Positions 25,307 to 34,729 of a stretch of DNA of 64,000 nucleotides are shown here, in pieces. The DNA lies in contig JAUNOK010000001.1 in assembly GCA_030537195.1 (NCBI GenBank), positions 1 through 64,000 on the forward strand. The letters are read 5' to 3'. A model generated the notes under the pieces. That model saw nothing but the letters and a program-made list of their open reading frames with translations. It was not told the DNA's origin and made no database searches. Numbering within the stretch: the stretch's first letter is position 1; the number at the start of each line of letters is the position of its first letter. Made by a program: the position numbers and the translations under genes. The stretch comes from Eubacteriales bacterium (GTDB lineage Bacteria; Bacillota; Clostridia; Lachnospirales; Lachnospiraceae).

Positions 25307-25975
25307 ATGGCTCTTATTTACATAGTTGAAGATGATGAAAGCATAAGAGAGATAGAAACAATCGCATTAAAGAACAGTGGACATATGGTGAGCGCATTTG
25401 GCAGCTCTAAAGATTTCTTTAAGAAACTTGAGGAAATTCTGCCAGATCTTGTACTGCTTGATGTTATGCTTCCTGATGAAAGCGGATATGACATTATTAA
25501 GAAATTAAGAGCGCATGCGGCAACTAAGAGACTTCCGGTTATTATGGTAACAGCCAAGACTACAGAGCTTGACATGATAAAAGGACTTGATGATGGTGCT
25601 GATGATTATATTAAGAAGCCATTCTCTGTAATGGAGCTTATTACAAGAGTTAAGGCTCTGCTTAGAAGAACAGAAGCTGACGAAGCAGGGGTTCTTGATG
25701 TCGGAGAGATTGAACTTAATCATGAAAGACATACAGTGACAGTAGACGGAAAGCCAGTTGAGCTTACTTTTAAGGAATATGAATTGTTAAGATATCTTAT
25801 GGCTAATAAGAATATAGTCCTTTCAAGGGATTCTATAGTCCTTAAGGTATGGGGAACAGAATTTGAAGGGGAATCAAGAACAGTTGATATGCATATTAAG
25901 ACTTTAAGACAGAAGTTAGGTGATGCTGGTTCACGCATAAGAACTGTGCGTAATGTAGGGTACGTTATTGAGTAA
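25307..25975 (+). CDS. PhoB/PhoP-like OmpR-family response regulator
   Basis: 222 residues: receiver domain (IYIVEDDESI; phosphoacceptor in VLLDVMLPD; switch Lys in YIKKPFS) and a C-terminal winged helix (LTFKEYELLRYL, SRTVDMHIKTLRQKL, RTVRNVGYVIE). It binds direct repeats as a dimer and probably recognises the repeats at 23400. It starts 16 bases after the transporter stop and is followed by its kinase. The phosphate role is inferred from the neighbouring transporter. Confidence 0.93.
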   Translation: MALIYIVEDDESIREIETIALKNSGHMVSAFGSSKDFFKKLEEILPDLVLLDVMLPDESGYDIIKKLRAHAATKRLPVIMVTAKTTELDMIKGLDDGADDYIKKPFSVMELITRVKALLRRTEADEAGVLDVGEIELNHERHTVTVDGKPVELTFKEYELLRYLMANKNIVLSRDSIVLKVWGTEFEGESRTVDMHIKTLRQKLGDAGSRIRTVRNVGYVIE

Positions 25976-25998
25976 TCACTGGAAAAGTTGGTGAAGAT

Positions 25999-27315
25999 AT
26001 GAAGCAGAAGATCAATTTAAGACTTATTGGAATTGCCGTGGTTGCGGTTCTGGCTACAGCCATAGGCATAACATTTATATATTATGGATTGTTTAAGACC
26101 CAGGTGCAGGCAGGACTGAGAACTAATGCAGAAGTACTTATGGATACCGGAGTCTTTGATAAATCGTCTGAAGATGTGGATGTAAGGCTCCCTATTAATA
26201 ATCTGAGAATTACATGGATTGATTCTGATGGAACGGTACTGTTTGATAATGATAATGATGCTGAAACTATGCCTAATCATAATGACAGACCTGAAGTTCA
26301 GGAAGCATTTATTAAAGGTCATGGCAAATGTGTACGAAAATCAGACACAATGGATATGAGCACATTCTATTATGCATTAAGGCAGAAAGATGGTACTGTT
26401 ATCCGAGTTGCATGTGATGCCAGCAATATAATAAGTGTGTTTGGCAATGTATTTCCTGCTGTAATTGGAATTCTTATAGCGATTATAGTGGCATGTATTG
26501 TTATATCACATCTGCTTACCAAGACTCTTATTGAACCAATAGAGAGGATGGCAAAGAATATAGAAGATGTACAGGAAAAGCCTGTATACAAGGAAATTGC
26601 ACCATTTGCAGAAAAGATAAGGGTACAGCATGAAAATATTCTTGCTGCGGCAAGAAGCAGACAGGATTTTACTGCAAATGTATCACATGAATTAAAGACC
26701 CCGCTTACTGCAATTTCTGGATATGCGGAGCTTATTGAGAATGAAATGGTAAACCATGAACAGGAGATACATTTTGCACATGAAATAAAACGCAATTCAG
26801 AAAGACTGTTGTCTCTGATTAATGATATTATCAGGCTTTCAGAGTTAGACCACAGTGAGATGCCACGCCAGTATGATAATTTTGATCTGTATGAGTTTGT
26901 TAAGGATTGTGCAGAGTCACTGCAGGTTAATGCCCAAAAGCAGGGAATACATTTTTCATACAGGGGTTCTTCATGCATGATCCGTGGTAATAAGGATATG
27001 ATAAGGGAACTTATTGATAACCTTGTGCAGAATGCCATAAGATACAATAAAGAAGGTGGACATGTGGAAGTGTTTGCCGGAATTGTTGATGGTAAGCCAC
27101 AGTTAAGGGTTACTGATGATGGAATAGGAATTCCTAAGGATCAGCAGGAGAGGGTGTTTGAAAGATTTTACAGGGTTGATAAGAGCCGTTCCAAGGAGAC
27201 GGGAGGAACAGGGCTTGGCCTTGCTATTGTGAAACATATTGTTGAACTTCATGATGCAAGAATATACTTGGAGAGTGAAGTTGATAAAGGCACACAGATA
27301 CGTGTTGAATTCTAG
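25999..27315 (+). CDS. PhoR-like sensor histidine kinase
   Basis: 438 residues: helix at ~10-32, a short extracellular domain (~33-150), a second helix (~152-175), a linker, HisKA with VSHELKTPLTA (His near 229), and an ATPase domain with NLVQNAIRYN, DDGIGIP and GTGLGLAIV. It should phosphorylate the regulator encoded just upstream. The small extracellular domain resembles PhoR-type kinases. A terminator follows directly, ending the phosphate operon. Confidence 0.92.
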   Translation: MKQKINLRLIGIAVVAVLATAIGITFIYYGLFKTQVQAGLRTNAEVLMDTGVFDKSSEDVDVRLPINNLRITWIDSDGTVLFDNDNDAETMPNHNDRPEVQEAFIKGHGKCVRKSDTMDMSTFYYALRQKDGTVIRVACDASNIISVFGNVFPAVIGILIAIIVACIVISHLLTKTLIEPIERMAKNIEDVQEKPVYKEIAPFAEKIRVQHENILAAARSRQDFTANVSHELKTPLTAISGYAELIENEMVNHEQEIHFAHEIKRNSERLLSLINDIIRLSELDHSEMPRQYDNFDLYEFVKDCAESLQVNAQKQGIHFSYRGSSCMIRGNKDMIRELIDNLVQNAIRYNKEGGHVEVFAGIVDGKPQLRVTDDGIGIPKDQQERVFERFYRVDKSRSKETGGTGLGLAIVKHIVELHDARIYLESEVDKGTQIRVEF

Positions 27316-27323
27316 AATAATTA

Positions 27324-27358
27324 AGGGCGAAAGATTTTTGTATTTTTCGCTCTTTTTT
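27324..27358 (+). terminator. Terminator of the phosphate operon
   Basis: AGGGCGAAA (27324-27332) pairs with TTTCGCTCT (27344-27352) with one G-U, followed by a T-run to 27358. Confidence 0.85.
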
Positions 27359-27507
27359 GTTATATTATATTTAAAAGAAAAAAGAGAAATAATCTTTGAA
27401 AGAACGGAATATAATATATATTGAGTAATATTTATAATATACAATCAGCCAGAAATATGTTATATTTAAACATATGCAGGCAAAACTTGTTTGATGAGGT
27501 GAATGAA

Positions 27508-27906
27508 TTGCTTAATGAGAATAAGATTAAAATGATGACTAAGATGGCAATATATGAGAAGAACGAAGGAAAAAGCATGTTGAAGACTGCTAAGTATTTC
27601 AAAGGAGATTATATTGCATTTGGTATATTAAAGACAGTGATTGCAACTACATTTGCTGGTGTAATACTCATGGCAATGTACTTTCTGTGCAATGCAGAGG
27701 GCATGATTCAGGATATTAATAATCTTGATTATATCGGACTTGCCAAGAAGTTTGCATTATACTATGTTATTATGCTTATTATATTCTGTACAATTGCTGG
27801 ATTTGTATATTATTTCAGGTATGAGAATACCAGGAAAGGTCTTAAGAAGTATTTTTCAAGGCTTAATAAGCTGGAAAGATTCTACACAGGACAGAAGAAG
27901 AAATAA
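27508..27906 (+). CDS. Two-helix membrane protein upstream of cdaA locus
   Basis: About 133 residues if TTG at 27508 is used, which has GAGGTG 6 bases upstream; the frame is open back to a TTG at 27421. The N-terminal part is charged (KMMTKMAIYEKNEGKSMLKTAKYFKGDY), followed by two membrane helices (~50-72 and ~88-112) and a basic tail. It lies 15 bases before another membrane protein gene and then cdaA. No domain recognised; the pair may be membrane partners of the cyclic-di-AMP locus. Confidence 0.7.
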   Translation: MLNENKIKMMTKMAIYEKNEGKSMLKTAKYFKGDYIAFGILKTVIATTFAGVILMAMYFLCNAEGMIQDINNLDYIGLAKKFALYYVIMLIIFCTIAGFVYYFRYENTRKGLKKYFSRLNKLERFYTGQKKK

Positions 27907-27921
27907 TTATTGGAGGCTTAG

Positions 27922-28965
27922 ATGGCATTTTTATTAGAATTAAAAGAAGGTTTTAAGAAATTTTATAACAGATATAATACATATATTGTGCCGGCAGCAA
28001 AGTTTGTTGTTGCATTGATAGCATTTATTATGATTAATGCGAGCATTGGTTATATGGACAAGCTTAAGAATCCAGTGTTTGCATTGTTATTATCAGTTAT
28101 ATGTGCATTTTTACCAGGTGGATTCACACTGATAGTTCTTTCAGTGTTCATTCTTCTGCAGTTGTATGTTATAGCACCTGAATTTGCATTGCTTGTTTTA
28201 TGTATTATGCTTCTTATGTATCTGTTATATTTCAGATTTACACCTAAGAAATCATATCTGCTTATCATTACGGCAATGCTGTGCTGGATGAAGATTCCAT
28301 TCGTGCTTCCTGTAGCTGTTGGATTATGCTCATCGGCTCTTGCGGCAATTCCAGTAAGCTTTGGCGTTATTATGTATTACATAATAAGAACAGCAAGTGA
28401 TTATGAGGCTGCTATCTCTAATGATTCTTTATCAGAGAGTATGAAGCAGATATCATATCTTATAGAGAGTCTTATGAAGAACAGACAGATGCTTGTATTT
28501 ATTATAGCCGCAGCAATAACAATTATAGTGGTATATATAATCAGAAGACAGAAGATAGACCACTCATGGAAGATAGCAATTGTTGTTGGAAGTATAACAG
28601 AATTTCTTATTCTTGTTGTAGGACAGATTGCATTGAAGTCAGATTTTAATATTGTTCTTATAATTGTTGGTGTTATATTAGGCGTTGCAGTTGCATATGT
28701 ATGCAATATTGTATTCTTTGCATTGGATTATAAGAGAACAGAATACGTACAGTATGAAGATGATGAATATTATTATTATGTAAAAGCTGTTCCTAAGATT
28801 AATGTTGCTAATGCAGATGTAAGAATCAAGCATATTAATGCCAAGAAGACTAAGAAAGCATCTGATATAAGACAGATGAGAACTAATGATACAGCTAAAG
28901 ATAATGGATATGCAGCCTCTAATGAGGAAGAGGATGACATATTATTTTATGATGATGATAAGTAA
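27922..28965 (+). CDS. Polytopic membrane protein upstream of cdaA
   Basis: 347 residues with about seven to eight hydrophobic helices between ~20 and ~275, an internal polar break (~155-190, ASDYEAAISNDSLSESMKQ) and a charged C-terminal tail ending EEEDDILFYDDDK. TTGGAGG precedes the ATG. It sits between a small membrane protein and the cyclic-di-AMP synthase. No family was recognised. A role in cyclic-di-AMP or envelope regulation is only suggested by position. Confidence 0.75.
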   Translation: MAFLLELKEGFKKFYNRYNTYIVPAAKFVVALIAFIMINASIGYMDKLKNPVFALLLSVICAFLPGGFTLIVLSVFILLQLYVIAPEFALLVLCIMLLMYLLYFRFTPKKSYLLIITAMLCWMKIPFVLPVAVGLCSSALAAIPVSFGVIMYYIIRTASDYEAAISNDSLSESMKQISYLIESLMKNRQMLVFIIAAAITIIVVYIIRRQKIDHSWKIAIVVGSITEFLILVVGQIALKSDFNIVLIIVGVILGVAVAYVCNIVFFALDYKRTEYVQYEDDEYYYYVKAVPKINVANADVRIKHINAKKTKKASDIRQMRTNDTAKDNGYAASNEEEDDILFYDDDK

Positions 28966-29016
28966 TAGTCAGTAATTATGATAATTATTGATTAAAGGAA
29001 CGGAGGCGATATTACA

Positions 29017-29886
29017 GTGAATAATTTTATAAGAGATTATCTTGTTAAATTATATATTCCGCGTATAACATGGACGGATATTATAGAAATTGTGATTATT
29101 GCCTTTGTCATCTACAATGTCATGGTATGGATTAAGAATACCAAGGCGTGGGTTTTACTTAAAGGAATAATCATAGTTGTTCTGTTTGCTATATTTGCAT
29201 ATATTCTTAATCTTAAGACTATTCTGTGGATTGCAGGTAAGACAATCAGCGTTGGCATTATAGCTCTTGTTATCATATTCCAGCCGGAATTAAGAAGAGC
29301 TTTGGAGCAGCTTGGACGTAAAAAAATTCTGTTCGGACTATTCAGGTTTAGTGATGGTAAGGACAAGGGAGAAAGATTCAGCAGTAAGACCGCGGAAGAG
29401 ATTGTAAGGGCATGTTTTGAAATGGGGGCTGCTTATACAGGTGCTCTTATTGTTATTGAACAGGACATGGTTCTTGAAGAATATGAGAAAACCGGAATAG
29501 AAGTTGATGGTCTGGTTACAAGCCAGTTACTTATCAATATATTTGAACATAATACACCACTTCACGATGGTGCCGTTATTATAAGAGGAGACAGAGTTGT
29601 GGCGGCAACATGCTATCTTCCATTATCAGATAATAACAGTCTTAATAAGGCTCTTGGAACAAGACACAGAGCAGGTGTTGGTATTAGTGAAGTGACGGAT
29701 AGTATGACTATTATTGTATCTGAGGAAACCGGAAAGGTTTCTGTGGCTGTTGGAGGAGAACTTATTCATGATATTGATGCGGATTCTCTTAGAAACAAGC
29801 TGGAATACCTTCGCAGAAGAACTATAGATGTGAAGTCGTTCAAGATATGGAGAGGAAGGTTGAAGCATGAAGGAAAAGATGTTTAA
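29017..29886 (+). CDS. cdaA: Diadenylate cyclase CdaA
   Basis: 289 residues from a GTG start with GGAGG 10 bases upstream. Three N-terminal helices (~20-95) are followed by the DAC domain, with HDGAVII (~183-189) and GTRHRAG (~214-220), the two catalytic motifs. It makes cyclic di-AMP from two ATP at the membrane, controlling potassium, turgor and cell wall balance. The cdaR gene overlaps its end by 20 bases, the standard partner arrangement; here glmM is replaced downstream by HPr and a phosphoglucomutase. Confidence 0.95.
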   Translation: MNNFIRDYLVKLYIPRITWTDIIEIVIIAFVIYNVMVWIKNTKAWVLLKGIIIVVLFAIFAYILNLKTILWIAGKTISVGIIALVIIFQPELRRALEQLGRKKILFGLFRFSDGKDKGERFSSKTAEEIVRACFEMGAAYTGALIVIEQDMVLEEYEKTGIEVDGLVTSQLLINIFEHNTPLHDGAVIIRGDRVVAATCYLPLSDNNSLNKALGTRHRAGVGISEVTDSMTIIVSEETGKVSVAVGGELIHDIDADSLRNKLEYLRRRTIDVKSFKIWRGRLKHEGKDV

Positions 29887-31156
29887 GAACCTGAGTCTTA
29901 AGATTCTGTCGGCTATATTTGCGGTGGTTTTATGGACGGTAATTGTTAATGTATATGATCCGACTACGAGTTACACGTTCAGTAATGTGTCTGTACAGCT
30001 TATTAATACAGAAAGTCTTACAGATAAGAATTACAGTTATGAGATTGTAGATGGTGGAAAGATATCTGTTTATGTAAGCGGACCTAAGAGTATCGTTACT
30101 AATATTAAAGCAAGTGATATAGTGGCTACGGCAGATCTTAGTAAAATCAGCGCATTTGCTGATTATGTAGATATCCATGTGTCTGTTGTGAAAGATGGAC
30201 AGGTATTGAATAATGTGGAGGCTACACCTAAGACATCGGCAGTAAGACTTAGTATAGAAAACAGAGATACGAAAACTGTTAATGTTGTATCGGAGGTTAC
30301 AGGAGCAGCAGCTGATGGCTATGCTGTTATTAAGAGAACATTGAACCCTACATCGATTAAGGTTACAGGACCTTCCTCTGTTATAGAGACTGTGGATCAT
30401 GCCGGAGTATCGTTTGATGTAACTGGTGCAACGGCGGATGTTACCGGAACAGCAGATATACATCTGTATGATTCTGATAATAATGAGATTAATGATTCGT
30501 CACTGGAACTTACACAGACAAGTGTTAATTATACAGCACAGGTTGTGAGAACCAAAACTGTAAGTATTGAAGTGAAAACTTCCGGAAAGCCGGCAGATGG
30601 TTTCAGAGTTTCAGGGGTAACGCTTAATCATGATACGGTTATAGTATATGGAGATGCTAATACTCTTAATAGTCTTGAAAAGATTGTTATCCCTGCAAGT
30701 AATATTAATGTTGATGGATTGACAGAGAGTAAAGTGTTTAAGTTCGCATTGACGGATTATATTGATAAATCGCTTTCTATTCTTGATAACCCAAGGATAG
30801 AAGTTAATGTTAAGATTGAGAATACAAGCAGTAAGACAATAACACTTAATACATCTGATATTAAGGTTAGTGGACTCGAAACTGGAATGAGTTACAGTTT
30901 TGAGGATAGAACATTTTCAATTGATGTGGAAGGTTCAGAGGCGGCACTTGCGGCACTGGATGCATCAGGAATTACTCTGACAGCTGATTTGTCGACTTAT
31001 ACGTCTTCAGGAACAAGAAGCATTACAGTGTCTGTCAGACTTCCGGACGGGGTTACTTTGAAGAGTACACCTTCAGTTAATGTATTGTTTAGGGATAATA
31101 CAGAAGAGACTACTGGACCGACACAAGAAACAACATCAGCGACAACTATTAATTGA
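29867..31156 (+). CDS. cdaR: CdaR/YbbR-domain regulator of CdaA
   Basis: 429 residues: one N-terminal membrane helix (LKILSAIFAVVLWTVIVNV), then tandem YbbR repeats on the outer face (recurring phrases VTGPSSVIETVD, VIVYGDANTLNSLEKI, VEGSEAALAALD) and a short T/E-rich tail. CdaR proteins bind CdaA and adjust cyclic-di-AMP output. It overlaps the cdaA end by 20 bases. The repeat number looks like four, but boundaries were not measured. Confidence 0.92.
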   Translation: MKEKMFKNLSLKILSAIFAVVLWTVIVNVYDPTTSYTFSNVSVQLINTESLTDKNYSYEIVDGGKISVYVSGPKSIVTNIKASDIVATADLSKISAFADYVDIHVSVVKDGQVLNNVEATPKTSAVRLSIENRDTKTVNVVSEVTGAAADGYAVIKRTLNPTSIKVTGPSSVIETVDHAGVSFDVTGATADVTGTADIHLYDSDNNEINDSSLELTQTSVNYTAQVVRTKTVSIEVKTSGKPADGFRVSGVTLNHDTVIVYGDANTLNSLEKIVIPASNINVDGLTESKVFKFALTDYIDKSLSILDNPRIEVNVKIENTSSKTITLNTSDIKVSGLETGMSYSFEDRTFSIDVEGSEAALAALDASGITLTADLSTYTSSGTRSITVSVRLPDGVTLKSTPSVNVLFRDNTEETTGPTQETTSATTIN

Positions 31157-31168
31157 GAGGTGATTCAT

Positions 31169-31432
31169 ATGGTAAGTGAGAAGATACTAGTTGGAAGTGC
31201 ATTGGGAATACATCTTCGACCAGCAGGAGCAATGTGTGATACTGCTGTCAAATTTGATTCACATATAACATTTACATTTGGAAATAAGACTGTTAACGCA
31301 AAGAGTGTTATTTCAATTCTTGCATCAGGCGTTGGATGTGGCGATGAGATTACTCTTATTGCAGAAGGACCAGATGAAGAAGAAGCATTGAAAGCAGTTT
31401 CTGAGAGCTTTAGAAAAGCTTTACAGGACTAA
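31169..31432 (+). CDS. HPr-family phosphocarrier protein
   Basis: 87 residues from the ATG at 31169 (GAGAGG 8 bases upstream; a GTG at 31160 overlaps that site). GIHLRPAG carries the active histidine, and NAKSVISIL the regulatory serine expected in Gram-positive HPr. The surface sequence departs from ptsH of model Firmicutes (AMCDTAVKFDSHITFTFGN), so it may be a second HPr-like protein. No PTS genes adjoin it. It is followed by phosphoglucomutase after 24 bases. Confidence 0.87.
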   Translation: MVSEKILVGSALGIHLRPAGAMCDTAVKFDSHITFTFGNKTVNAKSVISILASGVGCGDEITLIAEGPDEEEALKAVSESFRKALQD

Positions 31433-31456
31433 TATAAAAGAAAAGAGGTAAAGGGT

Positions 31457-33184
31457 ATGGGTTATATGGAAACTTACAAAGCGTGGTGTGAGAATGAATA
31501 CTTTGATGAAGACACACGCGCAGAACTCAAGTCAATCGCAGGAGATGAGAAGGAGATTGAGGACAGATTCTATAAGGATCTTGAGTTCGGAACAGGCGGA
31601 CTTAGAGGTGTTATCGGCAATGGTACTAACAGAATGAATGTGTACATTGTAAGAAAAGCAACACAGGGTCTCGCTAACTTTATCATTAAAGAGGGAACAC
31701 AGGATAAGGGTGTTGCAATCTCTCATGATAACAGAAGAATGTCAAGAGAATTTGCACAGGAAGCTGCTCTTTGTCTTGCAGCTAATGGAATTAAAGTGTA
31801 TATTTTCCCATCTTTAAGACCAACTCCAGAGCTTTCTTTTGCAGTAAGAGAACTTCACTGCACAGCTGGTATTATGGTTACAGCAAGTCATAATCCACCA
31901 GAATACAATGGATATAAGGTATACTGGGATGACGGATGCCAGATAACAGCACCTAAGGATACACAGATTATTAACGAAGTTAAGGCTGTTACAGATTTTA
32001 ATGATGTTAAGACAATTGATGAAGAAGAGGCAAGAGTAAGAGGCCTTTATAACATTATCGGATACGATATGGATGATGCATTTATTGCAGCATTAAAGAA
32101 GCAGAGCCTTAACGGAGATATTATTAAGCAGGTTGCTGATGATATTAAGATTGTATATTCTCCATTTAATGGAACAGGTAATGTTCCTGTAAGAAGAATT
32201 TTAAGAGAATTAGGATTCAAGAATGTATATGTTGTTCCAGAACAGGAGAAGCCAGATCCTAACTTCACAACACTTGAGTATCCTAACCCAGAAGATCCTA
32301 AGGCATTCACATATGCATTAAGACTTGCTAAGGAAGTTGATGCAGATATTATTCTTGCAACAGACCCTGATGCAGACAGACTTGGTGTATATTCTAAGGA
32401 TACTAAGTCAGGTGAGTACAAGTCATTCACCGGTAATATGTCTGGTATGCTTATTGCAGAATACCTTCTTTCACAGAGAAAGGAAAAAGGACTTCTTCAT
32501 AAGAATGGAGCATTTGTAAAGACTATTGTATCTACTAATTTAGCTGATCTTATTGCTAAGGAATATAACTTAAAGCTTATTGAAGTCCTTACAGGATTTA
32601 AGTATATCGGTGAGCAGATTAAGTTCTTTGAGCAGAATAATACATATGAATATGAATTCGGTTTTGAAGAGAGTTATGGATGCTTAGTTGGAACTCATGC
32701 AAGAGATAAGGATGCTATCGTAGCTGTTATGGCATTATGTGAAGCAGCAGCATATTATAAGTCTAAGGGCATTACATTATGGGATCAGATGATTAATATC
32801 TTTGATAAGTACGGCTACTTCAAGGAAGGACAGAAGGCTGTTACTATGAAGGGTGCAGAAGGTGCTGTCCAGATTGCCAAGATGATGGATGATTTAAGAA
32901 ATAATCCACCTAAAAAGTTCGGTGCATGGGATGTTGTAGAGTTCAGGGATTACAAGAAAGATGAGTGTACAGTTATTGCTACAGGAGAGAAGAAGCCAAC
33001 AGGACTTCCAGAATCTAATGTACTTTACTTTGAACTTAATGACCATGCATGGTGTTGTGCAAGACCTTCAGGAACAGAACCTAAGATTAAGTTCTACATG
33101 GGAGTTAAGGGAACTGGTCTTGAGGATGCTGACAAGAAACTTGAAGAACTTACTCAGGCAGTATCAGATGCAGTTGGACTTTAA
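31457..33184 (+). CDS. pgcA: Alpha-phosphoglucomutase/phosphomannomutase
   Basis: 575 residues, the usual length of Firmicute PgcA. Motifs: GTGGLRGVIGNGTNRMN near the N terminus, catalytic serine in TASHNPPEYNG (~142), metal loop DPDADRLG, sugar loop EESYGCLVG and phosphate loop RPSGTEPKIKFY. It interconverts glucose-1-phosphate and glucose-6-phosphate, feeding UDP-glucose and surface polymers. AGAGGTAAAGG precedes the ATG. Codon use suggests good expression. Confidence 0.95.
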   Translation: MGYMETYKAWCENEYFDEDTRAELKSIAGDEKEIEDRFYKDLEFGTGGLRGVIGNGTNRMNVYIVRKATQGLANFIIKEGTQDKGVAISHDNRRMSREFAQEAALCLAANGIKVYIFPSLRPTPELSFAVRELHCTAGIMVTASHNPPEYNGYKVYWDDGCQITAPKDTQIINEVKAVTDFNDVKTIDEEEARVRGLYNIIGYDMDDAFIAALKKQSLNGDIIKQVADDIKIVYSPFNGTGNVPVRRILRELGFKNVYVVPEQEKPDPNFTTLEYPNPEDPKAFTYALRLAKEVDADIILATDPDADRLGVYSKDTKSGEYKSFTGNMSGMLIAEYLLSQRKEKGLLHKNGAFVKTIVSTNLADLIAKEYNLKLIEVLTGFKYIGEQIKFFEQNNTYEYEFGFEESYGCLVGTHARDKDAIVAVMALCEAAAYYKSKGITLWDQMINIFDKYGYFKEGQKAVTMKGAEGAVQIAKMMDDLRNNPPKKFGAWDVVEFRDYKKDECTVIATGEKKPTGLPESNVLYFELNDHAWCCARPSGTEPKIKFYMGVKGTGLEDADKKLEELTQAVSDAVGL

Positions 33185-33218
33185 TCAGTTCAGATTTAAT
33201 TAACAACAAAAACACAAT

Positions 33219-33277
33219 ATGAACACATTTCGTTGTTATATTACATGTATTGACAGTGAGATGTGTTCATTTGTTTT
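33219..33277 (+). terminator. Possible terminator after phosphoglucomutase
   Basis: ATGAACACAT (33219-33228) can pair with ATGTGTTCAT (33261-33270), followed by TTGTTTT. The 32-nt loop is long, so the call is tentative. Confidence 0.4.
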
Positions 33278-33326
33278 GTATGGAATCTTCATTGTCATAA
33301 TACAATGGTAAAAGGAGAGAATGATT

Positions 33327-34706
33327 ATGTATAATGATAATAACGAGAATGATTCACAGTACCGTTACAGTGGCAGTGATATACCATATAACAATACTAA
33401 TAACAACACAACTAATAGCAGCTTTAACAACAACAGTGCATTTTCAAGCACACCTTATGAACCTAAGAAGCATAAAAAACACAGCAGTGGATTTGCCAAG
33501 AGAGCAACATGTTTCGTACTTGCAGCAGTGCTTTTTGGCGTAATAGCAGGTTCTGTTATGTTTGGTGTTAATTATGCAGGTGGTAAGATTGTTGGAAGCA
33601 GCAAATCAGATGCAACAGGTGTTAATATATCAACAGTCAGCAGCAATATTTCTAATGTTTCCAAGGCAGATTCTTCACTTACAGAAGATACTAATCTTTC
33701 ATCATCAACTAAGATGGATGTAGAAGCAGTTGCTACAGCAGCTTTGCCTGCAATGGTTGAACTTAATGGTACAACTACAGTTACAAATTCAAGTTACTTC
33801 GGATATGGACAGAGCTATGAAGCAACTTCAAGCGGAACAGGTATAATTGTTGGGAAGAGTGATACAGAACTACTTATCGTAACTAATGCACATGTTGTAG
33901 ATAATATTGATAATCTGAAATGTGTATTCTCAGATGGAACAAGTGCTAACTGTTCCGTTAAGGGTTCTAAGTCAGATCAGGATATTGCAGTAGCAGCAGT
34001 TGCATTAACTGATATTTCTTCTGATACAGCTTCTAATATTGCAATTGCAGAACTTGAAGATTCATCAGATATTAATGTCGGACAGCAGGTTGTTGCTATT
34101 GGTAATGCATTAGGTGAAGGACAGTCAGTTACAACAGGTATAATCAGTGCCAAGGATCGTTCGATTACAGTTAACAATGTAACATTTACAGGTCTTCTTA
34201 TGACAGATGCAGCAATTAACTCTGGTAACAGTGGCGGTGCACTTCTTAATTCAGAAGGAAAAGTTATCGCTATTAACTTTGCCAAGACCAGCAGTGATGG
34301 TGTAGAAGGTATGGCTTATTCAATTCCTGTTTCTAATGTCAAGGATATTATTGATTCATTAATGACTAAGCAGACAAGAAACAAGGTTTCAGCAGATAAG
34401 GCAGCCTACCTTGGAATTGCAGCAGTAGATATTACAAGTAATTACGCATCATATTATGGATATCCTGTAGGAATTCTTATAAGAACAGTAGCTGATAATT
34501 CAGCAGCAGATAAGGCGGGATTGGAGACATACGATATAATTGTCGGATTTGATGACCAGACAGTTACAACTATGTCAGGACTTACTAATATGCTTCAGTA
34601 TTATGAGGCAGGTGAGAAGGTAACTATAGATTATTATCATATGGAAGGAAGCGAATATGTTCTTAAGAGTACTGAGGTAACACTTGGTTCTAAGAAATCA
34701 TCTTAA
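33327..34706 (+). CDS. HtrA/DegP-like membrane serine protease with PDZ domain
   Basis: 459 residues from the ATG at 33327, which has better spacing to AAAGGAG than 33321. An N/S/T-rich cytoplasmic segment (1-50) leads into one helix (~57-80), then a linker. The trypsin-like domain has His in VTNAHVVDN (~188), Asp in SDQDIAVA and Ser in NSGNSGGAL (~299). A C-terminal PDZ domain contains ADKAGLETYDIIVGFD. It degrades or refolds damaged proteins at the outer membrane face. It is followed 23 bases later by clpX. Confidence 0.92.
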   Translation: MYNDNNENDSQYRYSGSDIPYNNTNNNTTNSSFNNNSAFSSTPYEPKKHKKHSSGFAKRATCFVLAAVLFGVIAGSVMFGVNYAGGKIVGSSKSDATGVNISTVSSNISNVSKADSSLTEDTNLSSSTKMDVEAVATAALPAMVELNGTTTVTNSSYFGYGQSYEATSSGTGIIVGKSDTELLIVTNAHVVDNIDNLKCVFSDGTSANCSVKGSKSDQDIAVAAVALTDISSDTASNIAIAELEDSSDINVGQQVVAIGNALGEGQSVTTGIISAKDRSITVNNVTFTGLLMTDAAINSGNSGGALLNSEGKVIAINFAKTSSDGVEGMAYSIPVSNVKDIIDSLMTKQTRNKVSADKAAYLGIAAVDITSNYASYYGYPVGILIRTVADNSAADKAGLETYDIIVGFDDQTVTTMSGLTNMLQYYEAGEKVTIDYYHMEGSEYVLKSTEVTLGSKKSS

Positions 34707-34729
34707 GTATGTATTCCAAGTAGATATTT

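Noticed and set aside
26370-27047. 225-codon minus-strand frame opposite the PhoR-like kinase
   Set aside because: The sense frame shows all kinase motifs; the antisense frame has no domain pattern or ribosome site.
29930-30463. 177-codon minus-strand frame opposite cdaR
   Set aside because: Shadow of the YbbR repeats, with no credible product.
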